56,055 bases of DNA. Origin: Gammaproteobacteria bacterium. GTDB lineage: Bacteria; Pseudomonadota; Gammaproteobacteria; DSM-16500. Where the stretch lies: NCBI GenBank assembly GCA_019634835.1, contig JAHCAO010000014.1, positions 1 through 56,055 of the forward strand, in the 5' to 3' direction. This document shows, piece by piece, positions 9,299 through 20,000 of this stretch (positions are counted from its first letter, which is position 1; each line of letters begins with the position of its first letter). The translations under genes and the position numbers were made by a program. Below the pieces are notes generated by a model that worked only from the letters and a program-made list of their open reading frames with translations, ran no database searches and was not told the origin of the DNA.

Positions 9299-11295
9299 TT
9301 AGTGGAAGCCAATGGCGTGGTTGGCGGTGTACTGACATCATGTCCTGTAACAAAATTGATATTCACCCCTTCACACCAGGTATTACCACCCTCACATTGG
9401 ATGTAATCAGCCTTGTCCCCCCCCACAAAAGGCGGTGAAGCAATCAGGGTGAAGTGATACACATGATTATTACTGTCCATTACACTCACTTCACAAGGAA
9501 ATTCTACGGTCTGTACCTTAAAGGTCAAACTGCCAGTCGGTAATTGCTTGTTTGGTGTTGGTTGGCATATACCATAAAATACCCACGTAGGATCTGAACC
9601 AGATGGTGCACCTAAACCAACATTAACGATCTTGCTAGGATCATATGCATTTGGATTAGGCAATCCATTACCTCCTCCAACAGCAATGACCACACCATCC
9701 CCATCTTCATTCATATTGCCCACAGCATCATCTATCGAAAACGCATAGGCGTTCATACCAATGTAAGTAGAAGAATGAATAAACTCTACATAAGGGTTAA
9801 ATAATATTGATGGAGGTGGATTCAGCTCATAGTCGTACTGCAACGCCAAGAAAGCTTCTTGCGCCTGTTCATAGTTTGCTCCAGGTGTAGATTGAAGATC
9901 ATTAGCATGACTTGCACAGTTAAATGCTACCCAGCCATATACATGTTGCAGATACTCATCTAAAGTAGGTGCGGGCTGAGAGCACAATGATTGGTAATTC
10001 CCCGAGTTTTTGTCGAATAAATCTTTGACATGGCTGCAATGAGTAAATTCTGGATCGTTTGAATCTGTTGTACAAGCACTCCATTTTTGTTTAATCCTAT
10101 CGAATATGTCATTAGAAGTCAGTGGCTGATTCCCAATAATGACGTTATAAGTACCAGGAACTTTTGGATAAGGATATTGAGGTGTTTTAGTATAAATTGG
10201 CCAGTCTTTATCTGAGATAAACTGGTTAATCTTGCTTCTACAGGTAGGAATATCCAAAGTTGTACCTGTATAACCAATATTAGTATTACCATGAGGCTCC
10301 ATGGCCATGCAGAGATAAACATGGTCAACATAAGAAATATCATAATCAACAAATTGAGTATCTATCGGGTATGGCACACCTTGAGAGGTGATCACATTAG
10401 CAAAAGTATATTCTGTGAGTTGATATGGATCATTTAACGGTAAGCCGACAGTACTAGAGTAAACAGCCAATGGCTCACACACAGAACCTGGATCACAAGC
10501 CAAACTAGCCGTTGTTGGAAAAACAGGGTTTACTTTATCACTATCATAGACTGCTTGCAGTGACTCATGATGATCATAAATATAGACCCGCATTGCATTC
10601 CACCAATCAATGTACTGATCAGGCAGTGTGGGATCAGGGTGACTAACTAACTGAGAATAAAATGGAACTGTTATTTCTACCGAAGCACCTGGCTGAACAC
10701 CTGCTATTGGATTGACATAGACCCTGTGTATTTTCGTTTGTATATACTTGTTTGTATCAACGTCCGTTTGTGCAAATTGAGCTTGTAACCAAGCATCTCC
10801 AAATAACAAAATAGGCGCTTCAATGATGGGATAAATAGTCTCATTAGAATTGTTATAAATGACAACTTTTTTAGCTGGAACATCTGTTCCAGCTGAGGCA
10901 GTAGTTGTAATAGCAGGCATCTTCATGAAATAAAGACTACCTACTGATATTTGAAAATACAGTGTACGTTTTCCAGAAACAGGAGGATCATAACTCAACA
11001 CAAATTGACAAGTTCCACCAGACGCTATTTTTTGCGACAAACACGTTCCTGATAGATTAGCTCCTGCTTTATCACCTAAAATAGTTCCGCTTAGCTGGAT
11101 CGCGGGAAAAGAGCTGGGATAAGTATTGTCACATCGATAAGTATTAGCATAGGTTGTACCAACATGAGTAACAGCTGGAATACCTGCATTTTGCAGATAG
11201 CAAGTCAGGTGATCTACTGCATAAGCATCGACTGAAAAACAGAGAAAACTCAATAGTAAAAAAGCCAAATTAACACAGCGAAGATAGAGTTTCAT
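9265..11295 (-). CDS. Large secreted protein of unknown function
   Basis: About 676 residues. The N-terminal signal peptide (LAFLLLSFLCFSVDAYA) is clear; the mature protein is Cys-containing and rich in Pro, Tyr, Asn and Thr, as expected for an extracellular or surface protein. Residues about 45-135 resemble an Ig-like fold (LSGTCLSQKIASGGTCQFVL, then SGKRTLYFQISVG). From about 145 there is a carbohydrate-binding or glucanase-like flavour (VVIYNNSNETIYPIIEAP, PGASVEITVPFYSQL), but I cannot assign a family. I chose ATG 11295; TTG 11304 is an alternative. It follows the outer-membrane barrel gene by a few bases, so probably one operon. The C-terminus may be frameshifted: see the pseudogene-type entry just downstream. 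Confidence 0.75.
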   Translation of the reverse strand: MKLYLRCVNLAFLLLSFLCFSVDAYAVDHLTCYLQNAGIPAVTHVGTTYANTYRCDNTYPSSFPAIQLSGTILGDKAGANLSGTCLSQKIASGGTCQFVLSYDPPVSGKRTLYFQISVGSLYFMKMPAITTTASAGTDVPAKKVVIYNNSNETIYPIIEAPILLFGDAWLQAQFAQTDVDTNKYIQTKIHRVYVNPIAGVQPGASVEITVPFYSQLVSHPDPTLPDQYIDWWNAMRVYIYDHHESLQAVYDSDKVNPVFPTTASLACDPGSVCEPLAVYSSTVGLPLNDPYQLTEYTFANVITSQGVPYPIDTQFVDYDISYVDHVYLCMAMEPHGNTNIGYTGTTLDIPTCRSKINQFISDKDWPIYTKTPQYPYPKVPGTYNVIIGNQPLTSNDIFDRIKQKWSACTTDSNDPEFTHCSHVKDLFDKNSGNYQSLCSQPAPTLDEYLQHVYGWVAFNCASHANDLQSTPGANYEQAQEAFLALQYDYELNPPPSILFNPYVEFIHSSTYIGMNAYAFSIDDAVGNMNEDGDGVVIAVGGGNGLPNPNAYDPSKIVNVGLGAPSGSDPTWVFYGICQPTPNKQLPTGSLTFKVQTVEFPCEVSVMDSNNHVYHFTLIASPPFVGGDKADYIQCEGGNTWCEGVNINFVTGHDVSTPPTTPLASTKNGLLPKKKAK

Positions 11296-11312
11296 AAGTG
11301 TCAAAACCTTTT

Positions 11313-12068
11313 TTAACTAAAAAAATATACGAGTTGTAAATCAACTGAGCTCAAAGAAAGCTGATTAGTAAGACGGTCAGCAGATAAACTTCCTTCGCCG
11401 TGCCCCGATCTAACATTTCCCGTACAAGCATATTGATAACCTAAACTAGCTTGCAGATTATCTGCAAGCCAATAATCCAAACCAGCACCGATACTTTCAG
11501 CAAACTGTGTAGTGTGACCCGAGGTAAAACCATACCGCCTATTCCATATCGTTTCACCTGCAATAGGCGAGTCAGAATAATTATTCATGTTGTTAATAGC
11601 AACACCTACGCCGGCAGCGAGAAAAGGCATCAGCTCGTTCCAACGGTAAATATCCGCTTTAAAATTAAGCATGATTAAATGTTGATCAACATCATATCGA
11701 TAGTTAAAATTTCTTGTGTCAGGCAGGTTATTCACATAAATCACGCCTTTAACACGCGGCTGCGCATACGCATATTGCAAACCTAAACTATAAGCTGGCA
11801 ACCAATCTTGATCCCGCTGCCACTGGTAACCACCTGTGAGTAAAAGCTCAAGTGAATTTTTTGCATTATTTGCAACGTATTTATCATCAGGAAACCCTGG
11901 CATACCAGAACAAGCAAAGTCTGTTCTATGGCTAACTGACGGAAATGCCGCACCCGCACCCACACCTGCAAACCAACCAGATAACAAAAGCGCCTGTCTC
12001 GCATAAACATCGCTTATACAAAAAATGCTTAGAAAAATAAGACATCCAACTATTCTTTGCATTCTCAT
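11313..12068 (-). CDS. Outer-membrane beta-barrel protein (OmpA/OmpW-like porin fold)
   Basis: 251 residues: signal peptide (CLIFLSIFCISDVYA), then alternating hydrophobic strands typical of an 8-stranded barrel: GWFAGVGAGAAFP, SLELLLTGGYQW, YSLGLQYAYAQ, HLIMLNFKADIY, MPFLAAGVGVAIN, AESIGAGLDYWLADNLQASLGYQYA, and a last strand SSVDLQLVYFF ending close to a terminal Phe. That end fits the BamA recognition signal. No catalytic residues or peptidoglycan-binding domain. It precedes the secreted protein gene by a few bases, suggesting coexpression at the cell surface. The family is common in Legionellales; the function is unknown. Confidence 0.8.
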   Translation of the reverse strand: MRMQRIVGCLIFLSIFCISDVYARQALLLSGWFAGVGAGAAFPSVSHRTDFACSGMPGFPDDKYVANNAKNSLELLLTGGYQWQRDQDWLPAYSLGLQYAYAQPRVKGVIYVNNLPDTRNFNYRYDVDQHLIMLNFKADIYRWNELMPFLAAGVGVAINNMNNYSDSPIAGETIWNRRYGFTSGHTTQFAESIGAGLDYWLADNLQASLGYQYACTGNVRSGHGEGSLSADRLTNQLSLSSVDLQLVYFFS

Positions 12069-12166
12069 ACAACCCCCTTCCTTGACGCAGATTCGTCGTC
12101 AGAGTATCAGAATATATCTTGTAGTACAATGCTTGCATCCATAACGCTCTACATCATTCATCGAAA

Positions 12167-12297
12167 ATTCTGCTAAGGCCGTCACCTTATTGTTTTTAGG
12201 CGACTAGTTAGGCGACTAGATTGTAGGATGCAATCCTAAACGCCATGGATGGCGTGTTTGGAGCTAAAAAACAATAAGGTGACGGCCTTAGCAGAAT
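12167..12297. mobile_element. Inverted-repeat element family A, copy 1
   Basis: 131 bp with ~34-bp arms (outer end ATTCTGCTAAGGCCGTCACC, inner end TTATTGTTTTTAG). The loop carries two small hairpins (TAGGATGCAATCCTA and CGCCATGGATGGCG), and a 12-bp direct duplication TTAGGCGACTAG. The loop is nearly identical to that at 44940-45073. It lies between dcd and the outer-membrane barrel gene. Confidence 0.8.
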
Positions 12298-12307
12298 GCT
12301 TAATCAT

Positions 12308-12874
12308 TTATGTAATCGGCAATGTCACACCTTTTTGTCCTTGATACTTACCGCCCCTATCTTTATATGAAGTTTCACATTCTTCATCAGACTCAAGAAA
12401 TAATAATTGTGCTACACCTTCATTCGCATAAATTTTTGCTGGCAATGGCGTGGTATTAGAAAATTCTAACGTGATATGACCTTCCCACTCAGGCTCAAGC
12501 GGCGTAACATTCACAATAATGCCACAACGCGCATAAGTAGATTTGCCCAAGCAAATCACTAGCACATTGCGCGGTATCCGAAAATATTCAACACTGCGTG
12601 CTAAAGCAAACGAATTAGGTGGGATAATACATACGTCTGAAATAACATCGACAAAACTCTCAGAAGCAAAATTTTTAGGATCGACAATCGCTGAGTTGAT
12701 ATTCGTGAAAATTTTAAATTCACTTGAGCAACGGATATCATAACCATAGCTAGATGTCCCATGGGAAATAATCTTTCCATTTGACCCATTTCGAATTTGA
12801 CGTGGCTCAAAAGGTGCTATCATTCCTCTCTCTTGTGCCATACGCCGTATCCACTTATCTGACTTGATGCTCAT
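12308..12874 (-). CDS. dcd: dCTP deaminase
   Basis: Converts dCTP to dUTP, feeding thymidylate synthesis. The 188 residues are the normal length. Diagnostic segments: start [38 protein letters not shown], the active-site region [25 protein letters not shown] with the general-base Glu, and the C-terminal lid [15 protein letters not shown]. The arginine in the STYAR motif supports deaminase rather than plain dUTPase. It follows apbC with a 6-bp gap on the same strand, so the two are probably cotranscribed, an arrangement common in gammaproteobacteria. Confidence 0.96.
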   Translation of the reverse strand: MSIKSDKWIRRMAQERGMIAPFEPRQIRNGSNGKIISHGTSSYGYDIRCSSEFKIFTNINSAIVDPKNFASESFVDVISDVCIIPPNSFALARSVEYFRIPRNVLVICLGKSTYARCGIIVNVTPLEPEWEGHITLEFSNTTPLPAKIYANEGVAQLLFLESDEECETSYKDRGGKYQGQKGVTLPIT

Positions 12875-12880
12875 GAAGTT

Positions 12881-13990
12881 TTACTCCGCCTTCTTATCAT
12901 GTTGCACAATAATTTTAGGGAATTTAATCGAATAGTTCTTAGTCTGCAACGCTAGTTTTGCAGCCACTTTCCGTGCTAGTTCACAAAAAATCTTAGAATG
13001 ACTGTTTTCAGCATCGTGAACAATGAGAGGATGACCGCCATCTGTCATCTCCCGTATCTGTAGATCAAGCGGAATAGCGCCTAAATGAGTGAGAGCATAT
13101 TCTTTTGCTAATTTAGCCGCACCACCCTCCCCAAAAATTTTCTCCTCGTGACCACACTGCTTACAGTGATAATGACTCATATTTTCGATCACGCCCAAAA
13201 TCGGAACATTCAACTTATTAAACATTTCGCAAGCCCGACGCACATCTAATAAAGCAAGGTCTTGGGGTGTAGTCACCACGACTGCACCACTGACAGGCAT
13301 CTTTTGGCACAATGTAAGTTGAATATCGCCTGTTCCTGGTGGCAAATCCACTATTAAATAATCCAAGGCATTCCACTTAGTGTCATACATTAATTGCTCT
13401 AATGCTTTACCTAGCATAGGCCCACGCCATGCCATCGCTGCAGTGGAATCCACTAAATAGCCGATTGACATAGATTGTATGCCATGACGCTCAATAGGCT
13501 CAATGGTGCGATCCTTGATAACAGGTTTTTCCCTTGCTGCGCCTAACATGGTGGGTTGACTTGGACCATAGATATCTGCATCTAATAATCCTATTCGAGC
13601 TCCTTCTTTTGCCAGTGCTAATGCCAAATTAACGGCTATAGTGGATTTTCCTACTCCGCCTTTACCTGAAGCGACAGCTATCATATTTTTTACGCCAGGA
13701 ATAACTGGCACACTTTGTTTTCCAGTATGAGCATCAATTTGCATTCCCAAATGGATATCAAGGGATTTTCCTGCACTAAATGGGGCTAATAAATTTGTTA
13801 TTGAGGTAATCATCTTATCTTTTAAACTAAAGTACGGATAACCTAGGACAATCTCAATGAAAATCTTATCTTCCATAATCGTGACATTTTTCACAGACTT
13901 AGCAGCGAACAAATCGATTCCTAAGTAAGGATCGCCATATTGGGCTAACTTATTCTCTATCTCTTTCTGCAACGTAACATTCTGCAACAC
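12881..13990 (-). CDS. apbC: Iron-sulfur cluster carrier protein ApbC/Mrp
   Basis: P-loop ATPase (MinD/Mrp family) that carries and delivers Fe-S clusters. An N-terminal MIP18/DUF59-like domain (about 1-85) precedes the ATPase domain. The deviant Walker A is [20 protein letters not shown], Walker B region [12 protein letters not shown], and the cluster-binding pair is HYHCKQCG. I chose GTG at 13990 because GGAGAG lies 4 bases upstream; a GTG at 14002 is also open. Divergent from metG with a very short shared promoter region. No signs of damage. Confidence 0.93.
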   Translation of the reverse strand: MLQNVTLQKEIENKLAQYGDPYLGIDLFAAKSVKNVTIMEDKIFIEIVLGYPYFSLKDKMITSITNLLAPFSAGKSLDIHLGMQIDAHTGKQSVPVIPGVKNMIAVASGKGGVGKSTIAVNLALALAKEGARIGLLDADIYGPSQPTMLGAAREKPVIKDRTIEPIERHGIQSMSIGYLVDSTAAMAWRGPMLGKALEQLMYDTKWNALDYLIVDLPPGTGDIQLTLCQKMPVSGAVVVTTPQDLALLDVRRACEMFNKLNVPILGVIENMSHYHCKQCGHEEKIFGEGGAAKLAKEYALTHLGAIPLDLQIREMTDGGHPLIVHDAENSHSKIFCELARKVAAKLALQTKNYSIKFPKIIVQHDKKAE

Positions 13991-14015
13991 AACACTCTCC
14001 ACGGGATTTTAAATT

Positions 14016-14024
14016 TGCTATACT
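14016..14024 (+). promoter_or_regulatory. Extended -10 promoter for metG
   Basis: TGC-TATACT (14016-14024) forms an extended -10 element about 54 bp upstream of the metG start; no good -35 hexamer is seen at the right distance, which is usual for extended -10 promoters. Confidence 0.5.
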
Positions 14025-14077
14025 TTAGCACTTTTTATCAAAAGCCACAGCAGTCAAACAAGGTAAGGAAAGGAGCA

Positions 14078-16123
14078 ATGTCAGATAAACGTAAAATCTT
14101 AGTCACCAATGCGCTGCCATATGCAAATGGCCCGTTACACCTTGGACATATGGTCGGCTATATTCAAGCAGATATCTGGGTTCGCCTGCAAAAAATGCTT
14201 GGCCATGATTGTATATACATTTGTGGCAGCGATAGTCATGGTACCCCGATCATGATACAAGCAGAAAAAATTGGTCTGTCACCGGAGGTAATGATAGAAC
14301 GTGTTCAACACGATCATGAGAAAGATTTCAGCGATTTTCATGTTGGTTTTGATAATTACTACACAACACATTCAGAAGAAAATAAACAACTAGTAGAAAC
14401 TATTTTTAAGCGACATCTGGCCGCAGGCAATATAGTCAAACGTATTATCAAGCAATTATTTGATCCCGTTAAAAATATGTTTTTACCTGATCGCTACATC
14501 AAAGGCGAATGCCCTAATTGCAACGCCAAAGACCAATACGGTGATAATTGTGAAGTATGTGGCACTACTTATTTACCGACTGATTTAAAAAATGCATACT
14601 CAACCTTATCCGGCGCAAAGCCTATAGAAAAAGAATCAGAACATTATTTTTTTCAATTGCAAAATTATGAGAAATTCCTCAAAGCCTGGACACGTCATGG
14701 TCATCTCCAAGAACAAGTGACCAACAAATTAGATGAATGGTTCAAGAATGGATTAAGAGAATGGGACATTTCACGTGATGCTCCTTATTTTGGATTTAAA
14801 ATTCCTGGCGAGAAAGATAAATATTTTTATGTGTGGTTAGACGCACCCATCGGATACATAGCAAGCTTTAAGAATTTGTGCGCGCGCAAAAAAGAGTTAA
14901 ACTTTGATGAATATTGGAATAAAACCAGCCAAACTGAGCTATATCATTTTATAGGTAAAGACATTATTTATTTTCACGCTCTATTTTGGCCAGCAACCTT
15001 AGAGGGAGCAGAGTTTCGAACACCCACCGCTATTTTCGTCAATGGATACCTCACCATCGACGGACAAAAAATGTCAAAATCGCGCGGCACCTTTATTAAA
15101 GCCAGAACTTATCTCAATCATTTACAACCCGAGTATTTACGTTATTACTTTGCTGCCAAACTCAGCAACCGTATCGAAGATTTAGACGTTAATTTTGATG
15201 ATTTTACTCAGCGTATTAATTCTGATTTAGTTGGAAAATTTATTAATATCGCCAGTCGTTGCGCAAGCTTTATAAATAAATATTTTTCTGGAAAATTATC
15301 TGCGCAATGCGCGGAACAATCTCTTTACCAAGATTTTGCCAGTGTGGGTGATAGCATTGCCAATAGCTATAAAAAATTGGAATATAGCCATGCCATTAGG
15401 CAAATCATGGCATTAGCTGATCGTGCTAATCAGTACATTGATGAAAAAAAACCTTGGGCACTGATAAAAGATGCCAATCGGCAGCAAGAAGTCGAAGAAG
15501 TTTGCTCCGTCGGTATTAACCTCTTTCGTGTATTAATGATTTATTTAAAACCTGTTCTGCCGCAAACAGCAGAACAAGTGGAAGCTTTTTTAAATATCGC
15601 TCCATTGCAATGGAACGATAAAGACACCCCCTTGCTAAATCATATTATCAACGAATTTCAACCTTTGATTAACCGAATTGATCCTAAACAAATAGAGGCA
15701 ATGAAAATGGCAGCGCAACAAGATATTGAAAAATCCACTAACACTCCTGCTCCCAATGTTGAAGCAGCAACCCCTACCAAAGCACCAGTAAAAGAATCGA
15801 TTAGCATTGAGGATTTCAACAAAATTGACTTACGCATCGCTAAAATCCTTGAAGCCGAAGCAATAGAAGGAGCAGATAAATTACTGCGCCTAAAAGTAGA
15901 GCTAGTCAACGAAACCCGCCAAATTTTTGCTGGCATTAAATCCGCGTATCAACCTGAACAATTAATTGGCCGGCAAGTCATCATTGTCGCTAATCTAGCA
16001 CCCAGAAAAATGCGCTTTGGCGTTTCGGAAGGAATGGTCATTGCAGCATCTGGTGAAGACAATGCAAATTTATTCCTTGTCAGTCCAGACCCTGGCGCAC
16101 AACCCGGCATGAGAGTGAAGTGA
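14078..16123 (+). CDS. metG: Methionyl-tRNA synthetase
   Basis: Class I aminoacyl-tRNA synthetase charging tRNA-Met. I start at ATG 14078 ([19 protein letters not shown]) with AAGGAG 5-6 bases upstream; a longer in-frame reading from 14015 overlaps the promoter. About 681 residues. Motifs: HIGH as HLGH, zinc-knuckle cysteines [27 protein letters not shown], the KMSKS loop as [11 protein letters not shown], anticodon-binding helices (about 390-550), and a C-terminal Trbp111/OB-fold dimerisation domain (about 580-681, [15 protein letters not shown]). The architecture is the E. coli type. Confidence 0.97.
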   Translation: MSDKRKILVTNALPYANGPLHLGHMVGYIQADIWVRLQKMLGHDCIYICGSDSHGTPIMIQAEKIGLSPEVMIERVQHDHEKDFSDFHVGFDNYYTTHSEENKQLVETIFKRHLAAGNIVKRIIKQLFDPVKNMFLPDRYIKGECPNCNAKDQYGDNCEVCGTTYLPTDLKNAYSTLSGAKPIEKESEHYFFQLQNYEKFLKAWTRHGHLQEQVTNKLDEWFKNGLREWDISRDAPYFGFKIPGEKDKYFYVWLDAPIGYIASFKNLCARKKELNFDEYWNKTSQTELYHFIGKDIIYFHALFWPATLEGAEFRTPTAIFVNGYLTIDGQKMSKSRGTFIKARTYLNHLQPEYLRYYFAAKLSNRIEDLDVNFDDFTQRINSDLVGKFINIASRCASFINKYFSGKLSAQCAEQSLYQDFASVGDSIANSYKKLEYSHAIRQIMALADRANQYIDEKKPWALIKDANRQQEVEEVCSVGINLFRVLMIYLKPVLPQTAEQVEAFLNIAPLQWNDKDTPLLNHIINEFQPLINRIDPKQIEAMKMAAQQDIEKSTNTPAPNVEAATPTKAPVKESISIEDFNKIDLRIAKILEAEAIEGADKLLRLKVELVNETRQIFAGIKSAYQPEQLIGRQVIIVANLAPRKMRFGVSEGMVIAASGEDNANLFLVSPDPGAQPGMRVK

Positions 16124-16139
16124 TACACTTTGGAGACAA

Positions 16140-16225
16140 ATATTCGATGATAACAGTAAAGACTTGTCACTCCCGTGAAGGCGGAAACCTATTTATTCAC
16201 TAGCGCGAGAATGCCTAAGTGTTAT
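16140..16225. repeat. Degenerate CTCCCG/CGGG-type intergenic repeat
   Basis: The stretch with GTCACTCCCGTGAAGGCGG, followed by TAGCGCGAGA, looks like a decayed member of the common bacterial intergenic palindrome whose usual form has matching CCCGCG/CGCGGG-like arms. Only one copy was noticed in the window, so this rests on resemblance alone. Confidence 0.3.
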
Positions 16226-16291
16226 GTCGAACTCACGTTTGTATAACGATTAAAATTACTGACTTAAAGCCCCAAACTGGGTTACATAAAT

Positions 16292-16888
16292 ATGAATAAA
16301 ATTACCCCCGAGCAAATAGATGAATTATTGCCGCAAACTCAATGTGGTTTATGTGGCCATGGCGGATGCATGCCTTATGCTGAAGCAATACTATTTGAAA
16401 ATGCTCCTATTGATCTATGCCCCCCTGGAGGCGTTGAAACATTATTCGCACTAGGTAATTTACTAAATCAAGATCCCACTCCTTATGTTGCAGAAATGCA
16501 AACCAAAACTAAGCCTAAAATGCTGGCAACTATCCGTGAAGCAGAATGTATAGGTTGTACCAAATGCATACAAGCATGCCCTGTCGATGCAATATTAGGA
16601 TCTGCAAAACAAATGCATACTGTCATAATATCCGAATGTACAGGATGTGAATTATGCGTACCGCCTTGCCCTGTAGACTGCATAGACATAGCAGCGTTAT
16701 CTGATAAGGAAACAGAGGCAATAAAAAAAGAAAAAGCCAATCATGCACGGGATCGATTCCATGCAAAACAACACCGTTTAACACAAGAAAAATTAATGCA
16801 AGACACTTCACCGCACCACCCTTCGCTACTCAAAAAACAGCGCTACATCCAAGCAGCCATCATGCGTGCAAAAGCAAAGAAGAAGTAG
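16292..16888 (+). CDS. rsxB: RnfB/RsxB-like ferredoxin, soluble form
   Basis: Iron-sulfur electron carrier, 198 residues. The first part has the RnfB-type 4Fe-4S domain [16 protein letters not shown] with a distant Cys (LCPPGGV). Two bacterial ferredoxin motifs follow: [16 protein letters not shown] and [16 protein letters not shown]. The tail is Lys-rich. Classic RnfB has an N-terminal transmembrane anchor; this one starts directly at the cluster domain, so it is probably soluble. None of rnfA, C, D, G or E is next to it. In related bacteria a metG-rnfB-nth grouping occurs, so a role in cluster supply to endonuclease III has context elsewhere but is only an inference here. Confidence 0.85.
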   Translation: MNKITPEQIDELLPQTQCGLCGHGGCMPYAEAILFENAPIDLCPPGGVETLFALGNLLNQDPTPYVAEMQTKTKPKMLATIREAECIGCTKCIQACPVDAILGSAKQMHTVIISECTGCELCVPPCPVDCIDIAALSDKETEAIKKEKANHARDRFHAKQHRLTQEKLMQDTSPHHPSLLKKQRYIQAAIMRAKAKKK

Positions 16889-17073
16889 GAATTCTGGCAA
16901 ATGTTCGGTGATAGCGATATCTGAGCAGGTCGCCCCTTTTATTTTTATATGAGGGAAAGTGGACAGGAGTCCACTTTAGCAAAAGCCGGAATGGAAACGT
17001 CTTTTGCGACCGAATATAAAAATAAAAGGGGCGACCTGCTCAGATATCGCTATCACCGAATATTTACGAATTC
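16889..17073. mobile_element. Long inverted-repeat element between convergent rsxB and yhdP
   Basis: Arms of about 60 bp at 16889-16950 and 17014-17073; the inner ~47 bp match perfectly (GGTGATAGCGATATCTGAGC through CCCCTTTTATTTTTATAT). Within the loop AGTGGACAGGAGTCCACT makes a small hairpin. The outer 12 bp are imperfect. It sits between two converging genes, so as RNA it would form a very stable hairpin on both strands and could act as a bidirectional terminator. It could equally be a MITE. Confidence 0.75.
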
Positions 17074-17093
17074 TGCTGAAGAAGCCAGAAATC

Positions 17094-20000
17094 TTACCTT
17101 GATAGCTTCACTGATTTCCACGTAGGATTATTCCAGGGCCCCCTCACAGCATAATAATTGGTTGCGGCACCTGGCATAGAAGAACCTAGCATGGTATTGA
17201 CGGCAAATGCCCCCAGTCCAATTAATGGATTGCCTGTGAGCAACGTTGCTGCAACTGGAATGCTAGAAGTAACATGCGCCGTGACTCCCAGAATCAGATC
17301 ATAATCTTTATTTTTTAAGCCAATCCGCCCATTAATTCCAATCCGCGCGACAGGGCCATCAAAGTATAAATTCTTGGTAAGAATATCGCCGTTCCGAATA
17401 ATCACATCACCACGAACAGAATCAAAACTATAGCCTTTTTGAAAAACATCACTAAAGTCCAACGTTAAACGCCGCGGAATAGTTTGCAGGCTAAAAATAC
17501 TGAGCATGCGTCCAAGATCCATTTTCGCACTATCTCGGCCGATGTCTACAATGCGACCTGGCCCTAACACCAATAATGCTTTTCCATTCATGTTTGATAT
17601 AGATGGAGCGTAAGGCCCACCGTTCCAAGTCACATCAAAATTAAGACTACCATTGCTAGACACAAAGTTATGCACATCCATTCCAAAACTATTCAGCAAA
17701 CTACTTACGTGTGCTGATGTTGCGCTTCCTTTTAAATGGGTAATATGATTATTGCCGCTCTGTGTCCAATTGCCTGATGTCCGTAAATCAATCCGCGAAG
17801 ACAAAATACGCAATGTTTGTATTGTTAATCCATTAGCACTAGGCGTTGCCTCAAATGTAATTTGCCCCAATGGAATATCATTATATTGAACATTGTTGGC
17901 AACTAGGTTAATAGCTGGCAGGGTTTTTACATCAAACATCATACTAGATTGTTTAGCATTAAGATCTGAATGCATATGGATTTTCTGGATTTGCGCCGTA
18001 ATCATCCTCTGCCTATTTAAATTTTGCGGTACTATAAACTGGCCAACTATCTCAGGACTATTGATGTTTACATTCCAATCATTTTGAATAGGGACTACTT
18101 GTAAACGAACGCGAGTTAGTTGCTGTCCACCTAAATTTAAATAATTAACACGAACATCAACCTCTTTTAGTGCAACATCAGAAAGATAAGTATTCGATGA
18201 TCTTCCCATGTAAGTCTTGATTTTGTCCCAATCCAGTTTATCAAATTCACCCGTAATATAAATTCCTGCTGTTTTTGGCCAATCTATCTTGCCGCGACCA
18301 AATCGCAAATTAGTGCTGATTAAACTATATTTTTCCTTTTTTCGGCTAAAAACAATAGCAGTACTCAGCAAATTACCATAACTCACCTTCACTCGTAGCG
18401 GTTGATTTTCTTGAGCAATAATATCTGCGGAAAAATCCCTCGCTTCTTGTGCGTTCTTACCATATTGATCAGCAAGATTAATCGCAACACCCATTAGATT
18501 TGAGCTTAAACGAATCTCAATAGGAGCATTCAAGGAAAAATCTATGGCTCCCTTTACCATCGTGGAACCTTGAGCCATTTGAGACAATGGCAGCTTGAGC
18601 CAGTTCTCAATGTCTTTAATATTTAAACTGCTGGTAAAGCTTGCTTGAATAACTGATACATCTTTAGTTTTTTGCTGGGTAGTTAAGTCAAATTGAAAAG
18701 GTTTATTAAACAACCAAGCGCGAATATTTTTTGCTTCTGCTGTCGTTTCAGTAAATTTAATTTGTCCATTCAATTTATTCAGTTTTAAATCCCAAGGAAC
18801 TAAATGAATTTGTCCATTTTGAATATCCAAGCTACCTTGGACTTGAGTGTTATCTGGATCTTTCAATGGGATCATTAAACCAAGTTTTAGTTTGATCGGA
18901 CCATTCATTTTCATGTCCGCGAACATTTTGCCAATAGATTTTTCTAGCGGACTTGAATGAACATATTTTAGTCCTTGAACAAAATTCGTCTGAATATCGC
19001 CCGTTTCAACTTGTAAAATTTGCGGTTTGTCATCCCCTAAGTATGGAATAACGCCATGTACTTTTGTTGCAGTAATACCAAGTGTTTCTGCATGATCAAC
19101 ATCAACCGTGATTTTTCGTCCTGTAAACGCCAATGTGCCAGTCACATGCTGCAATATAGGCCAGTCTGGCGCAAAACGAAAATCCACATTATTCACTTTG
19201 CCTGTAATACTGAATAATCCATGGTTTTTATCGAATGGAAAATCTGCCAATGCTCCACGCAATACCGCTTGCCCCGCTTGCACCTCGCCAGATAAAAATG
19301 CTTCTTGCAACCACTTAGCTAAATCCGCATCAAAAATTTTTATTGGTAAATAGCGGGCAACATGTGCTGCTTTACGCAGAATAAAATTCGCACTGATGTC
19401 AGTCACAAGGGGTTTATCTGGCGAAATAGTAATAGCTCCCTTCGCGTTAACCACTGCATCATTATTTAACATTTGCATTGAAGATAAACGCAGCAGCCAA
19501 CGATGGTTTTGATCACGCTGCCACTCCATTTCTCCAGATAATTGATCAATCGCAATTTCATGCATAAAGATAGCATCATATTGAAGTACAACGTGTGTGC
19601 TAGTTAACTTCAAATCACCTTCTGCACCATTCCATTTCACCATTCCAGTCAGATTGGCCACTCCTGGATATTTTCTCCATGGTGATACGCTTAAACGAGT
19701 AAAATTAGCATTAAATGAGATATGGTTTATATCATTCCATGCTCCTAAAAATACCACTGCTACATTTTGTAACGCGCCAGCTAATTTCAATTCAGTAGCA
19801 GTTTGCAGCAAGGAAGCAGGCAATAATTCAGAGGAAGACAACATAAATTGTTGAACGTCATCTAAGTCAACGTAACCAACATTAGCTGCTTTAGGTGTTA
19901 GCACGCCGTTTGCATCTGATACGAGAGAAATATAAAAATTAGTCATAGGCCAAAGATGTGCGGGGAGATCAATTAAAACATCATCGCCAGCAAAAACCTG

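Noticed and set aside
9173..9406. A 77-codon plus-strand frame overlapping the end of the secreted-protein gene
   Set aside because: It lies almost wholly opposite the real minus-strand gene and the shifted extension; hydrophobic run of Phe codons is the complement of Lys/Glu codons, so it is a shadow.
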